This document shows, piece after piece, positions 1 through 9,414 of a stretch of 64,000 bases of DNA (position 1 is its first letter; each line of letters starts with the position of its first letter). Source of the DNA: Paenibacillus sedimenti (lineage in GTDB: Bacteria; Bacillota; Bacilli; Paenibacillales; NBRC-103111); assembly GCF_014534655.1 (NCBI RefSeq), contig NZ_JACVVD010000007.1, positions 285,828 through 349,827 of the forward strand, given 5' to 3'. The notes beneath the pieces were generated by a model that worked only from the letters and a program-made list of their open reading frames with translations, was not told where the DNA came from and searched no databases. The position numbers were made by a program, and so were the translations under genes.

Positions 1-1545
1 CGTCGTCAGCCGCTCCATCACCTGATAGACCCCCAACATATATCGGTGAGCCGTCTCGCGCTGGCGCTCCGGAGGAAGCGCAGCGGAGCCGATCTCGGTC
101 ATGTGCCGATTCATGTCCCACTTCACGTAAGCAATCGGCGTGTTTCCGAGAATCTCCGACAGCTGCTCCACGATCGCATCGCACACCTCCTGCCGCGAGA
201 AATCGAGAATCAGCTGGCTCCGGCTGAGCGTACGGCGGCGCCCCTCTACATGAATACACCAATCCGGATGACGCCGATAGAGCTCACTGTCCTCGGATAC
301 CATCTCCGGCTCGAACCACAATCCGAATTGCAAGCCAAGCTTGTTGATCCGCTCCGCTAGATTGTCGAGCCCGTCCGGCAATTTCTCGCGATTGACGAAC
401 CAATCACCTAGCGAGCTCCGGTCGTCGTTCCGCCTGCCGAACCACCCGTCGTCCAGCACGAGAAGCTCGATGCCCAGCTCGCTCCCTTTGGCTGCGATCT
501 GTTCGATCTTCTCTGCGGTGAAATCAAAGTACGTGCCTTCCCAGTTGTTGACGAGAATGGGCCTCACCTTGTCCCGGTACTCCCCCCTGCACAAGCGGGA
601 GCGATAGAGGCTGTGATAAATCCGGGACATTCCTCCCAGCCCCTGGTCCGAGTATACCATCACTGTCTCTGGCGTCTGGAAAGCTTCGCCCGGCTCCAGC
701 AGCCAGGAAAAATCAAACGGGTTTATCCCCATGGTAACGCGAGTCGTATCGTATTGATCGACCTCCATGTTCGCCAGGAAATTCCCGCTGTAGACGAGGT
801 TGAAGCCGTAAACCTCTCCCTGCTGTTCGTCGCAGCCATTCCGCAATAGTGCTAGAAACGGGTTATGCTGCGGACTGCTGGCTCCCCGTTTGCTTTCGAC
901 AGACTGGTTCCCCGGGAATAGCGGCCTCCGGTACATATTTCGCTCGTTCGCCCAAGCTCCCGAGAGGTGGAGCATCTCATACTCCGCGTCGTCGAAATCC
1001 AGGCTCATGCTAGCAGCACGCAACAGCTTCACCTGCTGCCGATCTTTATTGAAGAATCGTACGGAGCGCGTCATTGCATCGAACCGGTTGAATACTGAGT
1101 AAGACAAAATCACGCTTAAATCCAGCAGAGTATCCTTCAGCTCGATTTCCAGCGTTTCGGCTTCCTCATCGCTTTCCGTATAAGTCGCAGGCAGCCCTTC
1201 CAGCTTCGGCTTTCCTTGAAAGATCCGATAAGAATGAAACCGCAGATCACAGGTCGTCGAGCCATCCGCCTGCATGATTTGAAAAGCCGGCGTACGGAAA
1301 TCGCCCGTTCCGAAGCCAGGGTACTCCTGGGGCAGCATATCCAATGAAAAATTCCAGTCCCCGTCCGGATTAGGCGACAGCGGGCGGCCCTTAAATACAA
1401 TCGGCCTCGAATCGCGGAACCTGCTGACTCTCTTGCCCCAATATCGATGCGCCAAGTACCCGTCCCGCACGATTTGTAGCACATAGCTGGTAGTTGATGT
1501 CGTTAAATGAAAGATTCGGCTCTGTTCGTCATAATGGATTGCCAT
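1..1545 (-). CDS. GH36 alpha-galactosidase, C-terminus beyond window edge
   Basis: Retaining alpha-galactosidase of glycoside hydrolase family 36, expected to release terminal alpha-galactose from raffinose-type sugars or galactomannan fragments taken up by the neighbouring ABC transporter. The open frame runs 515 codons to the window edge. Residues 1-300 fit the family's N-terminal beta-sandwich; the barrel carries LVLDDGWFG, WFEPEMVSEDSELYR and YVKWDMNR, whose Asp (about residue 477) is the family nucleophile. The acid/base Asp, normally about 70 residues later, falls outside the window. No signal peptide, so cytoplasmic. The ATG at 1545 is preceded by AGGAGG at 1558-1563; an in-frame ATG at 1557 lies too close to that site. 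It is last in a same-strand sugar-use cluster behind a yesN-like regulator. Family confident; substrate inferred. Confidence 0.9.
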   Translation of the reverse strand, partial: MAIHYDEQSRIFHLTTSTTSYVLQIVRDGYLAHRYWGKRVSRFRDSRPIVFKGRPLSPNPDGDWNFSLDMLPQEYPGFGTGDFRTPAFQIMQADGSTTCDLRFHSYRIFQGKPKLEGLPATYTESDEEAETLEIELKDTLLDLSVILSYSVFNRFDAMTRSVRFFNKDRQQVKLLRAASMSLDFDDAEYEMLHLSGAWANERNMYRRPLFPGNQSVESKRGASSPQHNPFLALLRNGCDEQQGEVYGFNLVYSGNFLANMEVDQYDTTRVTMGINPFDFSWLLEPGEAFQTPETVMVYSDQGLGGMSRIYHSLYRSRLCRGEYRDKVRPILVNNWEGTYFDFTAEKIEQIAAKGSELGIELLVLDDGWFGRRNDDRSSLGDWFVNREKLPDGLDNLAERINKLGLQFGLWFEPEMVSEDSELYRRHPDWCIHVEGRRRTLSRSQLILDFSRQEVCDAIVEQLSEILGNTPIAYVKWDMNRHMTEIGSAALPPERQRETAHRYMLGVYQVMERLTT

Positions 1546-1565
1546 TTTTCTTCTCATCCTCCTGT

Positions 1566-1581
1566 GTAACGAAACGCTTAC
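1566..1581. promoter_or_regulatory. Palindrome before the alpha-galactosidase gene
   Basis: GTAACGAAACGCTTAC, which reads GTAAGCGTTTCGTTAC on the gene's strand, is a near-perfect inverted repeat with the CG-centred form of LacI-family operators. It abuts the ribosome binding site, where a bound repressor would block transcription. It does not fit the cre consensus well, so the binding protein is unknown. Confidence 0.35.
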
Positions 1582-1804
1582 TTCGTGAATTCCCGCTCCA
1601 GTATCGTATACTGATGGGTCATGCCACTTTCCTTTATGAAACATATGCTAGCGGAGATGTCCCTCGTACGTCATGCCGATCTTCTTTATGACGCAAGAGC
1701 AATAAGCCGGACGGACGTAATCTCATCCTACCAAAGCCGGAACCGCTTCCATAGGGCCCGTTCTTTGGATCGACGAGCTCATTTGTACGTTTCTTCCCAC
1801 CGCT

Positions 1805-1830
1805 CAAAAAAGCCACCACTAAGGGTAGCC
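1805..1830 (-). terminator. Terminator after the yesN-like gene
   Basis: On the minus strand GCTACC and GGTGGC can pair around a 6-base loop (one G-U pair), followed by six T. It lies about 15 bp past the response-regulator stop, so the alpha-galactosidase gene downstream probably has its own promoter. Confidence 0.6.
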
Positions 1831-1844
1831 CTGTCTGCTGTCCG

Positions 1845-3335
1845 TTAGCGGGAGGATTGGCTCTTCTTGAAATCGGACGGGTATATCCCGACGATCTCCG
1901 TGAACAGCTTGGTAAAGTGTCGGGTACTGTAGTAGCCAACCTCCTCAGCTACTTGACCGACCTGTAAATTCGTCTTCGTCAGGAGTTCCTTCGCCTTCAG
2001 TATTCGGACCTGGGTCAAGTGTTTGATGAAGGTAGTTCCAGTCCTCTTATGAAAGAGGGTGCTCAGGTAGCTCTGGGTCATGTTGAGCTCCCCTGCGATC
2101 TGGCTGATCCCGATGTTATTCATGTAATTGCGTTCAATATACGCCAAGACCTGCTTAACCACATCGGGAGGTTCTGCCACCTGTCCTACTGCCAATAGAT
2201 CCTCCCCCAACAAACGGAGCCTTTCCGTAAGTCCAGTGGAGCGTCCACTGGCGTCTGAGCGGGTGATGTCAGGAAAGACCTTGCGGAGATAGACCTCGAT
2301 TCCCCTCCGTTCATCTGCAGCCGCTCGCGTCAGAAAGCGCTCCAGCTCCTGCAGGGTGGTCTGGTATTTCATATATAATCCATTCTTGAACTCCTGCTGC
2401 AGCTGCAGAGCCAGCTTTGCCGCCTTCAGGACCAGAGAGCCATCCGAACGTTCCAGATCTTCCAGCTCCTGCAGCGTCCACCTCCGGTCCAAGCCGTCCG
2501 CCGCTACCCGCAGGTATGCCCGTTCCTGAAGCCGCTTCAGCCGCTGCTGAAATTCCGAGAAACCTGCCGCCTCTCCCGTCTCCGCCACCGTCAGGGCTGT
2601 TACCTCCGACCGCAGTTGCTTAACGGATGACAGAATCTCCGCTTCGAGCCTCTGGAGACAGCGCTCCGATTCGGAATTGTGCGGATCCCGTACGCCAACC
2701 CATACCAGTTCTCCCCCGGGCAACGGAAGCAGGGCGAGATGAACGCCGTAAACGATGTTCTGCTGAACCACTTGCCTTCCCCCCTGAAGCCACCGGGTCT
2801 GCAGCTCGGCATAGTCGGCCGGGGATCCCGAAGTGTCGATCAGCACCATCCCCCCTGTGAAGACCCCGTTCCTCAACAGCCCGTTGGCCGATTCCAGAGA
2901 TACCATACCGTGCAGCAGGGAGAACAGCTGGTTCTCGAATTGCTGGTTCAACTGCTGGATCACGAGCCGGTTGCCTTGGCTGATATGTGTGACAACCTTC
3001 TCCAGTTCTTCCGGATTCACCGGCTTCAGAAGATAATCGGAGACCCCCATCTGCAGCGCTTGCCGGGCATATTCGAAGTCGGAGTATCCGGTCAGGATGA
3101 TCCATCGGGTCAGAGGTGACAAAAGGCGCGCCTTGCGGATGGCCTCGATACCGTTCAATCCGGGCATCCGGATATCGACGATGGCCGCCTCCGGCTGGAT
3201 GGCTGACGTAAGCTCCACCAGCTCCTCCCCGTCCTTGGCCTCCCCGGCCACCTCCCAAGCCGTCTCCATCTCCTGGATCATGCTGATTAGCCCCAGCCTA
3301 ACCCACTGCTCATCATCCGCCACCACGATCTTCAT
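1845..3335 (-). CDS. YesN-like response regulator (REC + AraC HTH)
   Basis: Cytoplasmic transcription activator of a two-component system. The receiver domain (about 1-120) has the acidic pair in VVADDEQ, phosphoacceptor Asp54 in AIVDIRMPG and the conserved Lys in YLLKPV. A long poorly conserved linker follows, and the last 100 residues are an AraC double helix-turn-helix (NNIGISQIAGELNMTQSYLS and the VGYYSTRHFTKLF segment). At 496 residues it has the usual length of YesN proteins that control sugar ABC transporters in Paenibacillus and Bacillus. Its partner is probably the YesM-like kinase at 5787-7520, although the secreted glycosidase gene lies between them. Start is ATG at 3335. Likely targets are the promoters carrying the shared element at 5751-5792 and 10853-10894 (inference). 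Confidence 0.93.
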   Translation of the reverse strand: MKIVVADDEQWVRLGLISMIQEMETAWEVAGEAKDGEELVELTSAIQPEAAIVDIRMPGLNGIEAIRKARLLSPLTRWIILTGYSDFEYARQALQMGVSDYLLKPVNPEELEKVVTHISQGNRLVIQQLNQQFENQLFSLLHGMVSLESANGLLRNGVFTGGMVLIDTSGSPADYAELQTRWLQGGRQVVQQNIVYGVHLALLPLPGGELVWVGVRDPHNSESERCLQRLEAEILSSVKQLRSEVTALTVAETGEAAGFSEFQQRLKRLQERAYLRVAADGLDRRWTLQELEDLERSDGSLVLKAAKLALQLQQEFKNGLYMKYQTTLQELERFLTRAAADERRGIEVYLRKVFPDITRSDASGRSTGLTERLRLLGEDLLAVGQVAEPPDVVKQVLAYIERNYMNNIGISQIAGELNMTQSYLSTLFHKRTGTTFIKHLTQVRILKAKELLTKTNLQVGQVAEEVGYYSTRHFTKLFTEIVGIYPSDFKKSQSSR

Positions 3336-3449
3336 CTGCTGTCCCCTCTTCCATCCGTCTCTATGCCTGTAAACTTCAGTCTCAGTCGTCTTTCCATCTT
3401 AGGGGAATCGGCACTCCCTTGTCCATATGAAGTCCTACCCTGTAGGGAA

Positions 3450-3483
3450 CCGGAGAAAGAGCCGCACGGCTTGCGTGCGGCTC
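3450..3483 (-). terminator. Terminator after the secreted glycosidase
   Basis: On the minus strand GAGCCGCACG and CGTGCGGCTC form a perfect 10-bp stem with a 5-base loop, followed by TTTCTCC. It begins 6 bp past the stop of the glycosidase gene. Confidence 0.75.
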
Positions 3484-3488
3484 CCCTG

Positions 3489-5663
3489 TTAATTGCCCAA
3501 ATAAGCGGCCACTTGAATCCGGTCGATGTCGGGCGCGAAGCCGATGGAGCCGTTGGAGAACTTGATCGTGTTGGCGCCTGCGTTAAGATTCACATCGATT
3601 ACTGTGGTTCGGAAGTTGGACCAGCCCAGGGTATTGCGGAAATAAACCTTCTGGGAGCCGCCCCCGTTCACCGATACGTCGGCATAACGGTCCACGATGT
3701 TGGAATTGTAATTGGTGGCGCCGTCCCCAAGTTCGCCGTTGGCATAGGTAACCACGATCCGATAGCGTCCTGCCGAGGGGGCTTGAATGCCGTTGAATTG
3801 CAGGGCATTCGCCGCCCCGTTTCCGATCCAGCTCACATATTTGCCTCCTGACGCGGCCGTCTTCGACTCCACTTTGGCCGTACCGGTCAGCGTGTTGCCG
3901 GCGGCTTCCGCCTCATAGGCTACGACGGTATCGGTGGCGGCGGCCACTTCTAGATAATCCAGGTTGACTGCATCCGAGTTATCCGCCGTATACGTTGTGA
4001 AGCCGATCCGGTTAATGCCAGCCTCTAGAAAAACCTTGGTGGTGGAGGTGGCCCAGCTATCCCAGTTGGCCGTTCCCCCCAAAGTCAAATCCTTCAAGGT
4101 CGTGCCGCCCACCGTCATTCGGATGGTCCGGTTAGCCGGTGCACCCGCCAATGGGCCAGCCGAGTAGCGAAGGGACAGATCATAATAGCCGTCCGTAGGC
4201 GCTGTCACGACAAACTGTCCGCTCGCGCTGTTACCGCCTCCGCCGAAGCCCTCCAGGAAGGATGTACCGGAGTAACCCGTGTTGCTGCTCGATGAGACGA
4301 AGGCCGTTCCGGTATAGGCGGCGTACTCCGCCTCATACCTGCCCGCTGTCCCCGAGGGGGACAGGTCCCGGTTCGGCGTGATAATCATCTGATACGCTGA
4401 CAAGGCCTTCATGTTGGACACCGGAACTGTGATTTGGCCGTTCACCACGTTGTAGTCTCCTTCCTGAAGCACATAAGGACCACTGGATGGATTCAAGTTG
4501 GTGTTGTCGATTCCCATAACCACGGCATGGACCGTAGAGCCGAAATAGGAAGCAGTGCCGAAGCCCTTCACTACCACATCCGTCGCGAAGACATCGGAAG
4601 CGTTCAAGGAGCCGCCAAATAGAATCCGAGCTTGTCGATCAGTGGCGTTCAGAGCGGCTACTCCCTGCAGGGATCCGGAGGGGGAAGGAGGAGTAGTCTT
4701 GACGGTATTCCCGGACAGGTCTCCATACCACTTGTAAAGCCACCAGCCACCGGTCGCCTTGTTGTTCTCCGTCGCCAAATCATTCAGCGCACCTGCGGTA
4801 GTCCAGTAGGCCAAGCTTCCGTACACCTTACTGTTCTCGAACTTGCTTACGAACTGGACCAGATTGCCGGGAACCGGGATATCCCCGGAGAATCTTCCGT
4901 ATTCGTTGATCGAGATTGGTCTGGGGGAGATGCCGAGGCGGGACTCGACGCTCCGGTAATGGTTGTAGTGGGTATCCCAATCCGTAAAGAAGCTGTTCTG
5001 CAGCTCATGCCAGGTGGTAACGTCAGGCAGGCAATCGTTGTTTTTTGCGAAAGTCAGGAACTGGTCGTACACATTAGCGTCGTAATAAGAGAAGCCGATT
5101 CCAGCAATCTTGGCATTGGGGACGATGGAGCGGATCTTCTGGTAGACCGTCTTCCAGTCGTTGAACAGCTGCTGCAGCTTGGTGCTGTTATTGTACCAGA
5201 TCCAATCGGGCTCGTTGAAGGGTACATAAACATACTTGTCACGGTTCGGATTGGCATTAAGGGCGCGGACCATTGTGTCCACCTTGGCCAGATAATCGTT
5301 CATACCCAGGTTCTCGTATGGCCATTCCTTGTAGATATCCTGCATGATCACTTGAATCTCTTTGCCGCCGTTGCGGAAATACTGGTCTTGTACTTCGAAC
5401 ACGTCCCCGTTCGGATGCTGCAGTCCGCCGGGCGGCTTCTGGCTGGCGTATTGCGGCTTCAGCGGCGCCAGCATGTTGTCTTTGGGTATCCCGTCATTGC
5501 CGAGCCCGTACAAAAATCCTGTGGCGCCGTACAGCAATGCGCCTGTATTCTGGGATAAATCCACAGTCAGTTGCGGATTCGCGGCCGACGTGACGGCCGG
5601 AGACCCGACAAGTCCCGCGGCTACGGCCAGAACCAATAAAGCTGATGTTACTCTTTTTCGCAT
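3489..5663 (-). CDS. Secreted clan GH-A glycosidase with CBM6/35-like modules
   Basis: Extracellular glycoside hydrolase of 724 residues. Residues 1-29 form a Sec signal peptide (KR start, hydrophobic core, TSAA cleavage region). The catalytic barrel (about 30-330) shows YVPFNEPDW, whose Glu (about 151) fits the clan GH-A acid/base, and PISINEYGRF, whose Glu (about 254) fits the nucleophile. Two beta-sandwich modules follow: about 445-575 (RYEAEYAAYTG...AVNLDYLEVA) and 585-724 (YEAEAAGNTLTG...DIDRIQVAAYLG), both like CBM6/35. It resembles GH39-type enzymes but the family is uncertain. The ATG at 5663 has GGAGG six bases upstream; upstream in-frame ATGs lack this. It probably releases sugars imported by the ABC system upstream. 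Exact substrate cannot be read from sequence. Confidence 0.8.
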   Translation of the reverse strand: MRKRVTSALLVLAVAAGLVGSPAVTSAANPQLTVDLSQNTGALLYGATGFLYGLGNDGIPKDNMLAPLKPQYASQKPPGGLQHPNGDVFEVQDQYFRNGGKEIQVIMQDIYKEWPYENLGMNDYLAKVDTMVRALNANPNRDKYVYVPFNEPDWIWYNNSTKLQQLFNDWKTVYQKIRSIVPNAKIAGIGFSYYDANVYDQFLTFAKNNDCLPDVTTWHELQNSFFTDWDTHYNHYRSVESRLGISPRPISINEYGRFSGDIPVPGNLVQFVSKFENSKVYGSLAYWTTAGALNDLATENNKATGGWWLYKWYGDLSGNTVKTTPPSPSGSLQGVAALNATDRQARILFGGSLNASDVFATDVVVKGFGTASYFGSTVHAVVMGIDNTNLNPSSGPYVLQEGDYNVVNGQITVPVSNMKALSAYQMIITPNRDLSPSGTAGRYEAEYAAYTGTAFVSSSSNTGYSGTSFLEGFGGGGNSASGQFVVTAPTDGYYDLSLRYSAGPLAGAPANRTIRMTVGGTTLKDLTLGGTANWDSWATSTTKVFLEAGINRIGFTTYTADNSDAVNLDYLEVAAATDTVVAYEAEAAGNTLTGTAKVESKTAASGGKYVSWIGNGAANALQFNGIQAPSAGRYRIVVTYANGELGDGATNYNSNIVDRYADVSVNGGGSQKVYFRNTLGWSNFRTTVIDVNLNAGANTIKFSNGSIGFAPDIDRIQVAAYLGN

Positions 5664-5750
5664 AATACACCTCCATTGGAATATGTCGGTCGCCATGGAA
5701 ACCTCCAAGTTTCCCATGGTTTCGACACTATTAGAATACCATTCGTGGAT

Positions 5751-5792
5751 GCGCTTACATATGCACCGGATGTTATCTATATGCGCTCATTT
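5751..5792 (-). promoter_or_regulatory. 42-bp element upstream of the secreted glycosidase (copy A)
   Basis: About 90 bp upstream of the glycosidase start. It matches the block at 10853-10894 at 29 of 42 positions without gaps, including 12 identical bases CGCTTACATATG at one end and TGCGCT plus ATTT at the other. Read on the minus strand, GTAAGCG sits where a -35 box would be, then 12 bases, then GTAT beginning a possible -10. This is how an AraC-type activator site usually lies. Binding by the YesN-like protein is inferred. Confidence 0.6.
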
Positions 5793-7520
5793 GTCATCTG
5801 GAATCCGAAGGGTGGCCACCGTGCCTTCCCCCGGCCCGCTCTCCAGGGTGAACGCTGCCGAAGGACAGAAAATCTGCAACCGCTCCCGGACGTTCTTTAG
5901 CCCTACGCTGTTGCCCTGACTGCCCGGCTGGAATCCGACTCCGTCGTCCTCGATACGGATGGACACCCAAGCGCCGGCGCCATCGACAGTCACCTCCCGC
6001 TCCGCTCGGATGCAAAGTGTGCCTCCCTGCTTCATCGGCTCAATGCCGTGGATGATGGCATTCTCTACCAGCGGCTGCAGCAGCAGCTTGGGCAGGTGAA
6101 GGTTCCTGGCGGACTCGTCCACCTCGATCTTCAATTGGAGCTTATCGCCGAAGCGCATCCGCTGCAATTCACCGTACCGCCGAATGAAGTCAGTCTCCTC
6201 CCCCAGGGTTACCGTATCCCGGTGCTCGAGCATATATCGGAGCATACCGCTTAAAGATAGAATGGCTTGCTCTAAGAGTCGGCTCTGGCCCGAGCGGTTC
6301 AATCCGATGAAGCTGGTCAAGGTATTATATAGAAAATGGGGCTGGATCTGAGATTGAAGCGCCCGGTATTCGGCATTGCGCTGGCCCAGGACAGCCCGGT
6401 ACTCGCGGTCGATCATCTCCTTCAGCTGAGCGATCATCGTGTTTAACGTCATACCCAGCTGAGCGATCTCGTCACCGCCACGAATCTCTAGATGGCTGTC
6501 CAGGTGGCCCCGCTGTACACTTTTCATAAAATGCACCATTTCCCGGAACGGCCGCACAATCCACTGGGTCAAGGACAAGTTCAAGAACAACGTAACCAGC
6601 GTGCCTCCGGCAGCGAAGATCGTGCCCAGCCAATAAATCCAATTCAGCTGGGACCGGAATTCGCTGTCCGAAAAGAGAACCGCGATGGTCCACCCGGACT
6701 TCTGGAGCTTCTCCGTAACCACCCGGTAGCTGTCATTGTCCCCCTTCACATGGGATTTCCCTGCCGCCAGCTGTTTCATCATGTCGCCGGTCAAGGAATG
6801 GTTGCTGTAGAGAGGCTGGTAATTTTCATCCAAAATAGCCGTGATGGCGGTCACGTTGAATTTCACATCGCTAACGATCCTCTCCAGTACGATGTTGGCC
6901 GCATCCGTCATAATAACCCCGAGCGGCTTGCCGGAATCGGGGTCCTTCAGGAGCCGTGAAACGGAGAAGACCTCCTTCGGCACGTCCAGCTGCAAATAAT
7001 TCTGGGTATGTTTGCTGATGTAGGCGACTCCGCCGTCCTGCAGGACGGCTTTCTGGTACCACGGCTGAATCTTATAGTTGAAGCCCGGGACCGGATCCGA
7101 CCGGTCCACGGAGGTAATGATATAGACGGATCCGTCCAGAGGCAGCAGAATGGTTCCCAGGATATCCTTGCGGGTGTTCTTCAGCTGGCGGGGCAGTGTC
7201 TGCCGGAAGGCCTTCTCCGCCATGAACTTGGCGTATTCGGAGGCGTCATCCGGGCGGACGCTGGCCTTAAGCTTCAGCCCCGTCATGACATCGTCGTTCA
7301 GATAAGGAGTGATTGTGAGCCGCTCCAGATCGTCCAGATACATCTCCACGTTGCGTGTCAAGGACATCAGCGTCCCTCCGGAGAGCTGGGTAGTCTGCTG
7401 GATGAACAGGTTGTTGTAGTAATAGGGCAGGATCAGAATCATGATCACCGCTGGAACCAACACGGTCAGCATGTACAGGATGATCAATTTTTTGCGCAAC
7501 GTGAGTGCTTTTCTCCGCAT
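5787..7520 (-). CDS. YesM-like sensor histidine kinase
   Basis: Membrane sensor kinase of 577 residues. A transmembrane segment lies near 12-33, then an extracellular dCache-like sensing region (about 35-290), a second transmembrane segment (about 295-318) and a HAMP linker. The His_kinase domain has QSQIQPHFLYNTLTSF with phosphorylated His about residue 395, and the ATPase domain has LLQPLVENAIIHG and IEDDGVGF. This matches the YesM/LytS-type kinases that pair with YesN regulators and sense sugars or the binding protein outside the cell. It follows the permeases at 7590 with a 69-bp gap, so it may be co-transcribed with the transporter. Its partner is most likely the regulator at 1845-3335. 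Confidence 0.92.
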   Translation of the reverse strand: MRRKALTLRKKLIILYMLTVLVPAVIMILILPYYYNNLFIQQTTQLSGGTLMSLTRNVEMYLDDLERLTITPYLNDDVMTGLKLKASVRPDDASEYAKFMAEKAFRQTLPRQLKNTRKDILGTILLPLDGSVYIITSVDRSDPVPGFNYKIQPWYQKAVLQDGGVAYISKHTQNYLQLDVPKEVFSVSRLLKDPDSGKPLGVIMTDAANIVLERIVSDVKFNVTAITAILDENYQPLYSNHSLTGDMMKQLAAGKSHVKGDNDSYRVVTEKLQKSGWTIAVLFSDSEFRSQLNWIYWLGTIFAAGGTLVTLFLNLSLTQWIVRPFREMVHFMKSVQRGHLDSHLEIRGGDEIAQLGMTLNTMIAQLKEMIDREYRAVLGQRNAEYRALQSQIQPHFLYNTLTSFIGLNRSGQSRLLEQAILSLSGMLRYMLEHRDTVTLGEETDFIRRYGELQRMRFGDKLQLKIEVDESARNLHLPKLLLQPLVENAIIHGIEPMKQGGTLCIRAEREVTVDGAGAWVSIRIEDDGVGFQPGSQGNSVGLKNVRERLQIFCPSAAFTLESGPGEGTVATLRIPDDK

Positions 7521-7589
7521 GGCCTGGCCCCCCGATAGTTGTCTGTCCTCTTATCATACCAGCCGGAGTCGGGGCTGAGTAGCATCTTC

Positions 7590-8483
7590 TTACCCCTTCA
7601 CCGCACCGGAGGCCAGGCCGCTGATGAAATAGCGCTGCAGGAAAAGATAGACAATGGTGATCGGGACCGCCGCCATTAACGAACCCGCGGCCACCCATCC
7701 GATATTGTTGGTGTATTGACTGAAGAACCCGCTCAGTGCCACGGTGATGGTTTTCACCTCCGTCTTCTGGAGGAAGAATACGGAGAATTGGTAGTCGTTC
7801 CAGATGTTCACGCAGGTTAAGATGATAACCGTTGACGTAATGGGCTTCAAGAGAGGCAGCAGGATCCGATAAAACAGGGAAAACCGTCCCGCACCGTCGA
7901 TCAACGCCGCCTCATCCAGTTCCTTCGGTATCGTGGCGATGAAGCCCGTGTACAAGAAGATGGTCATGGGCAGCCCAAAGGTCACATGCAGGAGGATGAT
8001 GCCCCAATAGTGGTTCATCCCGCCGATATCCACCATGATCTTATATAGGGGAACAAGCGTGATAAGCGGCGGCACAATGAGAGCCGAGATGAACACCGTA
8101 TAGATGAACTTGTTCCACGCCGTCTGATGCCGTGCCAGCGGATACGAAGCGATGGAGCCCAAGAGCACGATCAGGACGGCCGCACAGAGCGTGATCCAGA
8201 TATTGTTCAGGAAGGCTCTGCCCAGATGGGCTTCCCGCCAAGCATTGGTGAAGTTATCCCAATAAGCGTAGCCGGGGGCGATCCACTTGGAGCTCAGATC
8301 GTCGGCCGCCTTGAAGGATGAAGTGACCAAGATATAGAATGGCAGGATGTGCAGGAGAGAGATCAGGAGTGCAGTCGCCCCCAGCCAGAAGGACGACTTG
8401 CCTCCGGTCTCCGCAGCTAGCGCTCTGCTGCCTCTTACACCGGAGCGGGGCTCTGCCGCTGCCGAGTTCATGGTTTTGCTCAT
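7590..8483 (-). CDS. Carbohydrate ABC permease, MalG/LplC type
   Basis: Integral membrane subunit (297 residues, six predicted membrane segments) of an importer for sugars or oligosaccharides. It has the EAA loop near the C-terminal half (ELDEAALIDGAGRFSLFYRILLP) that docks the ATPase, and ends SGLASGAVKG as typical of MalG/LplC proteins. The ATG at 8483 overlaps the TGA of the upstream permease (ATGA) and has GGGAGG about 10 bases before it, so a longer upstream frame is not the gene. No ATPase gene occurs in the cluster; such Paenibacillus systems commonly share an MsmX-type ATPase encoded elsewhere (family knowledge). Confidence 0.93.
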   Translation of the reverse strand: MSKTMNSAAAEPRSGVRGSRALAAETGGKSSFWLGATALLISLLHILPFYILVTSSFKAADDLSSKWIAPGYAYWDNFTNAWREAHLGRAFLNNIWITLCAAVLIVLLGSIASYPLARHQTAWNKFIYTVFISALIVPPLITLVPLYKIMVDIGGMNHYWGIILLHVTFGLPMTIFLYTGFIATIPKELDEAALIDGAGRFSLFYRILLPLLKPITSTVIILTCVNIWNDYQFSVFFLQKTEVKTITVALSGFFSQYTNNIGWVAAGSLMAAVPITIVYLFLQRYFISGLASGAVKG

Positions 8484-9385
8484 GCCGCCGATACCTCCCT
8501 GCGTCTTAATACAATCAGAATAGATATACTGACCACGGAAATGATCAGGAACATCACGATACCGATGGAGGCCGCGTACCCTGCATCCTGTCGGCCGAAA
8601 TACAGTTTGTACATAAGCGTAGAGAGCGATGCGGAGGCATATCCCGGACCGCTGTTTGTAAGCGCTGTAATGACGTCGAACAGTTTCAGACCCCCTATGA
8701 CGTTCAGCACAATGCTGATCGTGAGCGACGGTGCAAGGAGCGGCCAGGTCACATGGCTGAACTTGAACCATCGGCCGGCTCCGTCCATGATAGCCGCTTC
8801 GTAATAATCCTTCGAAATGGTCTGCAGGCCAGCCAGGAAGATGACCATAGCCACGCCGACGAATTGGTACGTGTTGACCAAGGTGATCATCCATACGTTC
8901 CAATTGGAGTTACCAAGCAGGTTCACCGGCTGATCAGTGAACAGGAGAATGATATCGTTAATAGCACCGCCTCTGTATTGGAAGAAAAAGTACCAGATAT
9001 AGCCCATGATCAGCGGACTGATGATGGCCGGCAGATAAACGATGGTTCGGGTCAAGCCCTTGAATCGGAGTCTCTGGTTCAGGAGCAGGGCATAAGCCAA
9101 ACCCAGGATGTTCTGGAACAGCGTGCTGCCCAGGCCGTAGATGAAGGTATTGCGGATAACGCGGACAATGTCCGGATCCTGAAAGATACGGGTATAATTG
9201 GATACACCGATCCACTTGGAGGACTGGGAATACCCGTCCCAGTTGGTAAATGAGATCTGTAGCCCCTTCAAAAAAGGGTATAAGATGAACACTCCGAAAA
9301 GGGCGAGTGCCGGGAAATACAAGACATTCAAAAGGGAAGGCGAGCTCAGCAGGCCATTCCAGGTTCTTCTCTTGGTACTCTCCAT
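8480..9385 (-). CDS. Carbohydrate ABC permease, LplB/UgpA type
   Basis: Membrane partner of the permease downstream (301 residues, six predicted segments). It shows the family's N-terminal FPALALFGVFILYPFLKGL, the substrate-path segment SFTNWDGY and the EAA loop DYYEAAIMDGAGRWFKFSHVTWP. The start at 9385 has GGAGG nine bases upstream; an in-frame start 27 bases earlier lacks one. It ends in a four-base ATGA overlap with the next permease, which suggests translational coupling. It follows the binding-protein gene after a hairpin that may lower permease expression. Confidence 0.93.
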   Translation of the reverse strand: MESTKRRTWNGLLSSPSLLNVLYFPALALFGVFILYPFLKGLQISFTNWDGYSQSSKWIGVSNYTRIFQDPDIVRVIRNTFIYGLGSTLFQNILGLAYALLLNQRLRFKGLTRTIVYLPAIISPLIMGYIWYFFFQYRGGAINDIILLFTDQPVNLLGNSNWNVWMITLVNTYQFVGVAMVIFLAGLQTISKDYYEAAIMDGAGRWFKFSHVTWPLLAPSLTISIVLNVIGGLKLFDVITALTNSGPGYASASLSTLMYKLYFGRQDAGYAASIGIVMFLIISVVSISILIVLRRREVSAA

Positions 9386-9414
9386 CCTTTCATTCCTCCG
9401 ATGCACGGGCACGG

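Noticed and set aside
2417..2860. Long open frames on the opposite strand of the yesN-like gene
   Set aside because: They mirror the codon pattern of a clear response regulator and have no ribosome binding site or protein features.
4632..5558. A 308-codon plus-strand frame inside the secreted glycosidase gene
   Set aside because: It is antisense to a gene with signal peptide, catalytic motifs and CBM modules; its translation has no recognisable domain.
7590..8903. A permease start as far upstream as 8903
   Set aside because: The extra residues read through the previous permease in the wrong frame; the ATG at 8483 has a good ribosome binding site and the typical ATGA overlap.
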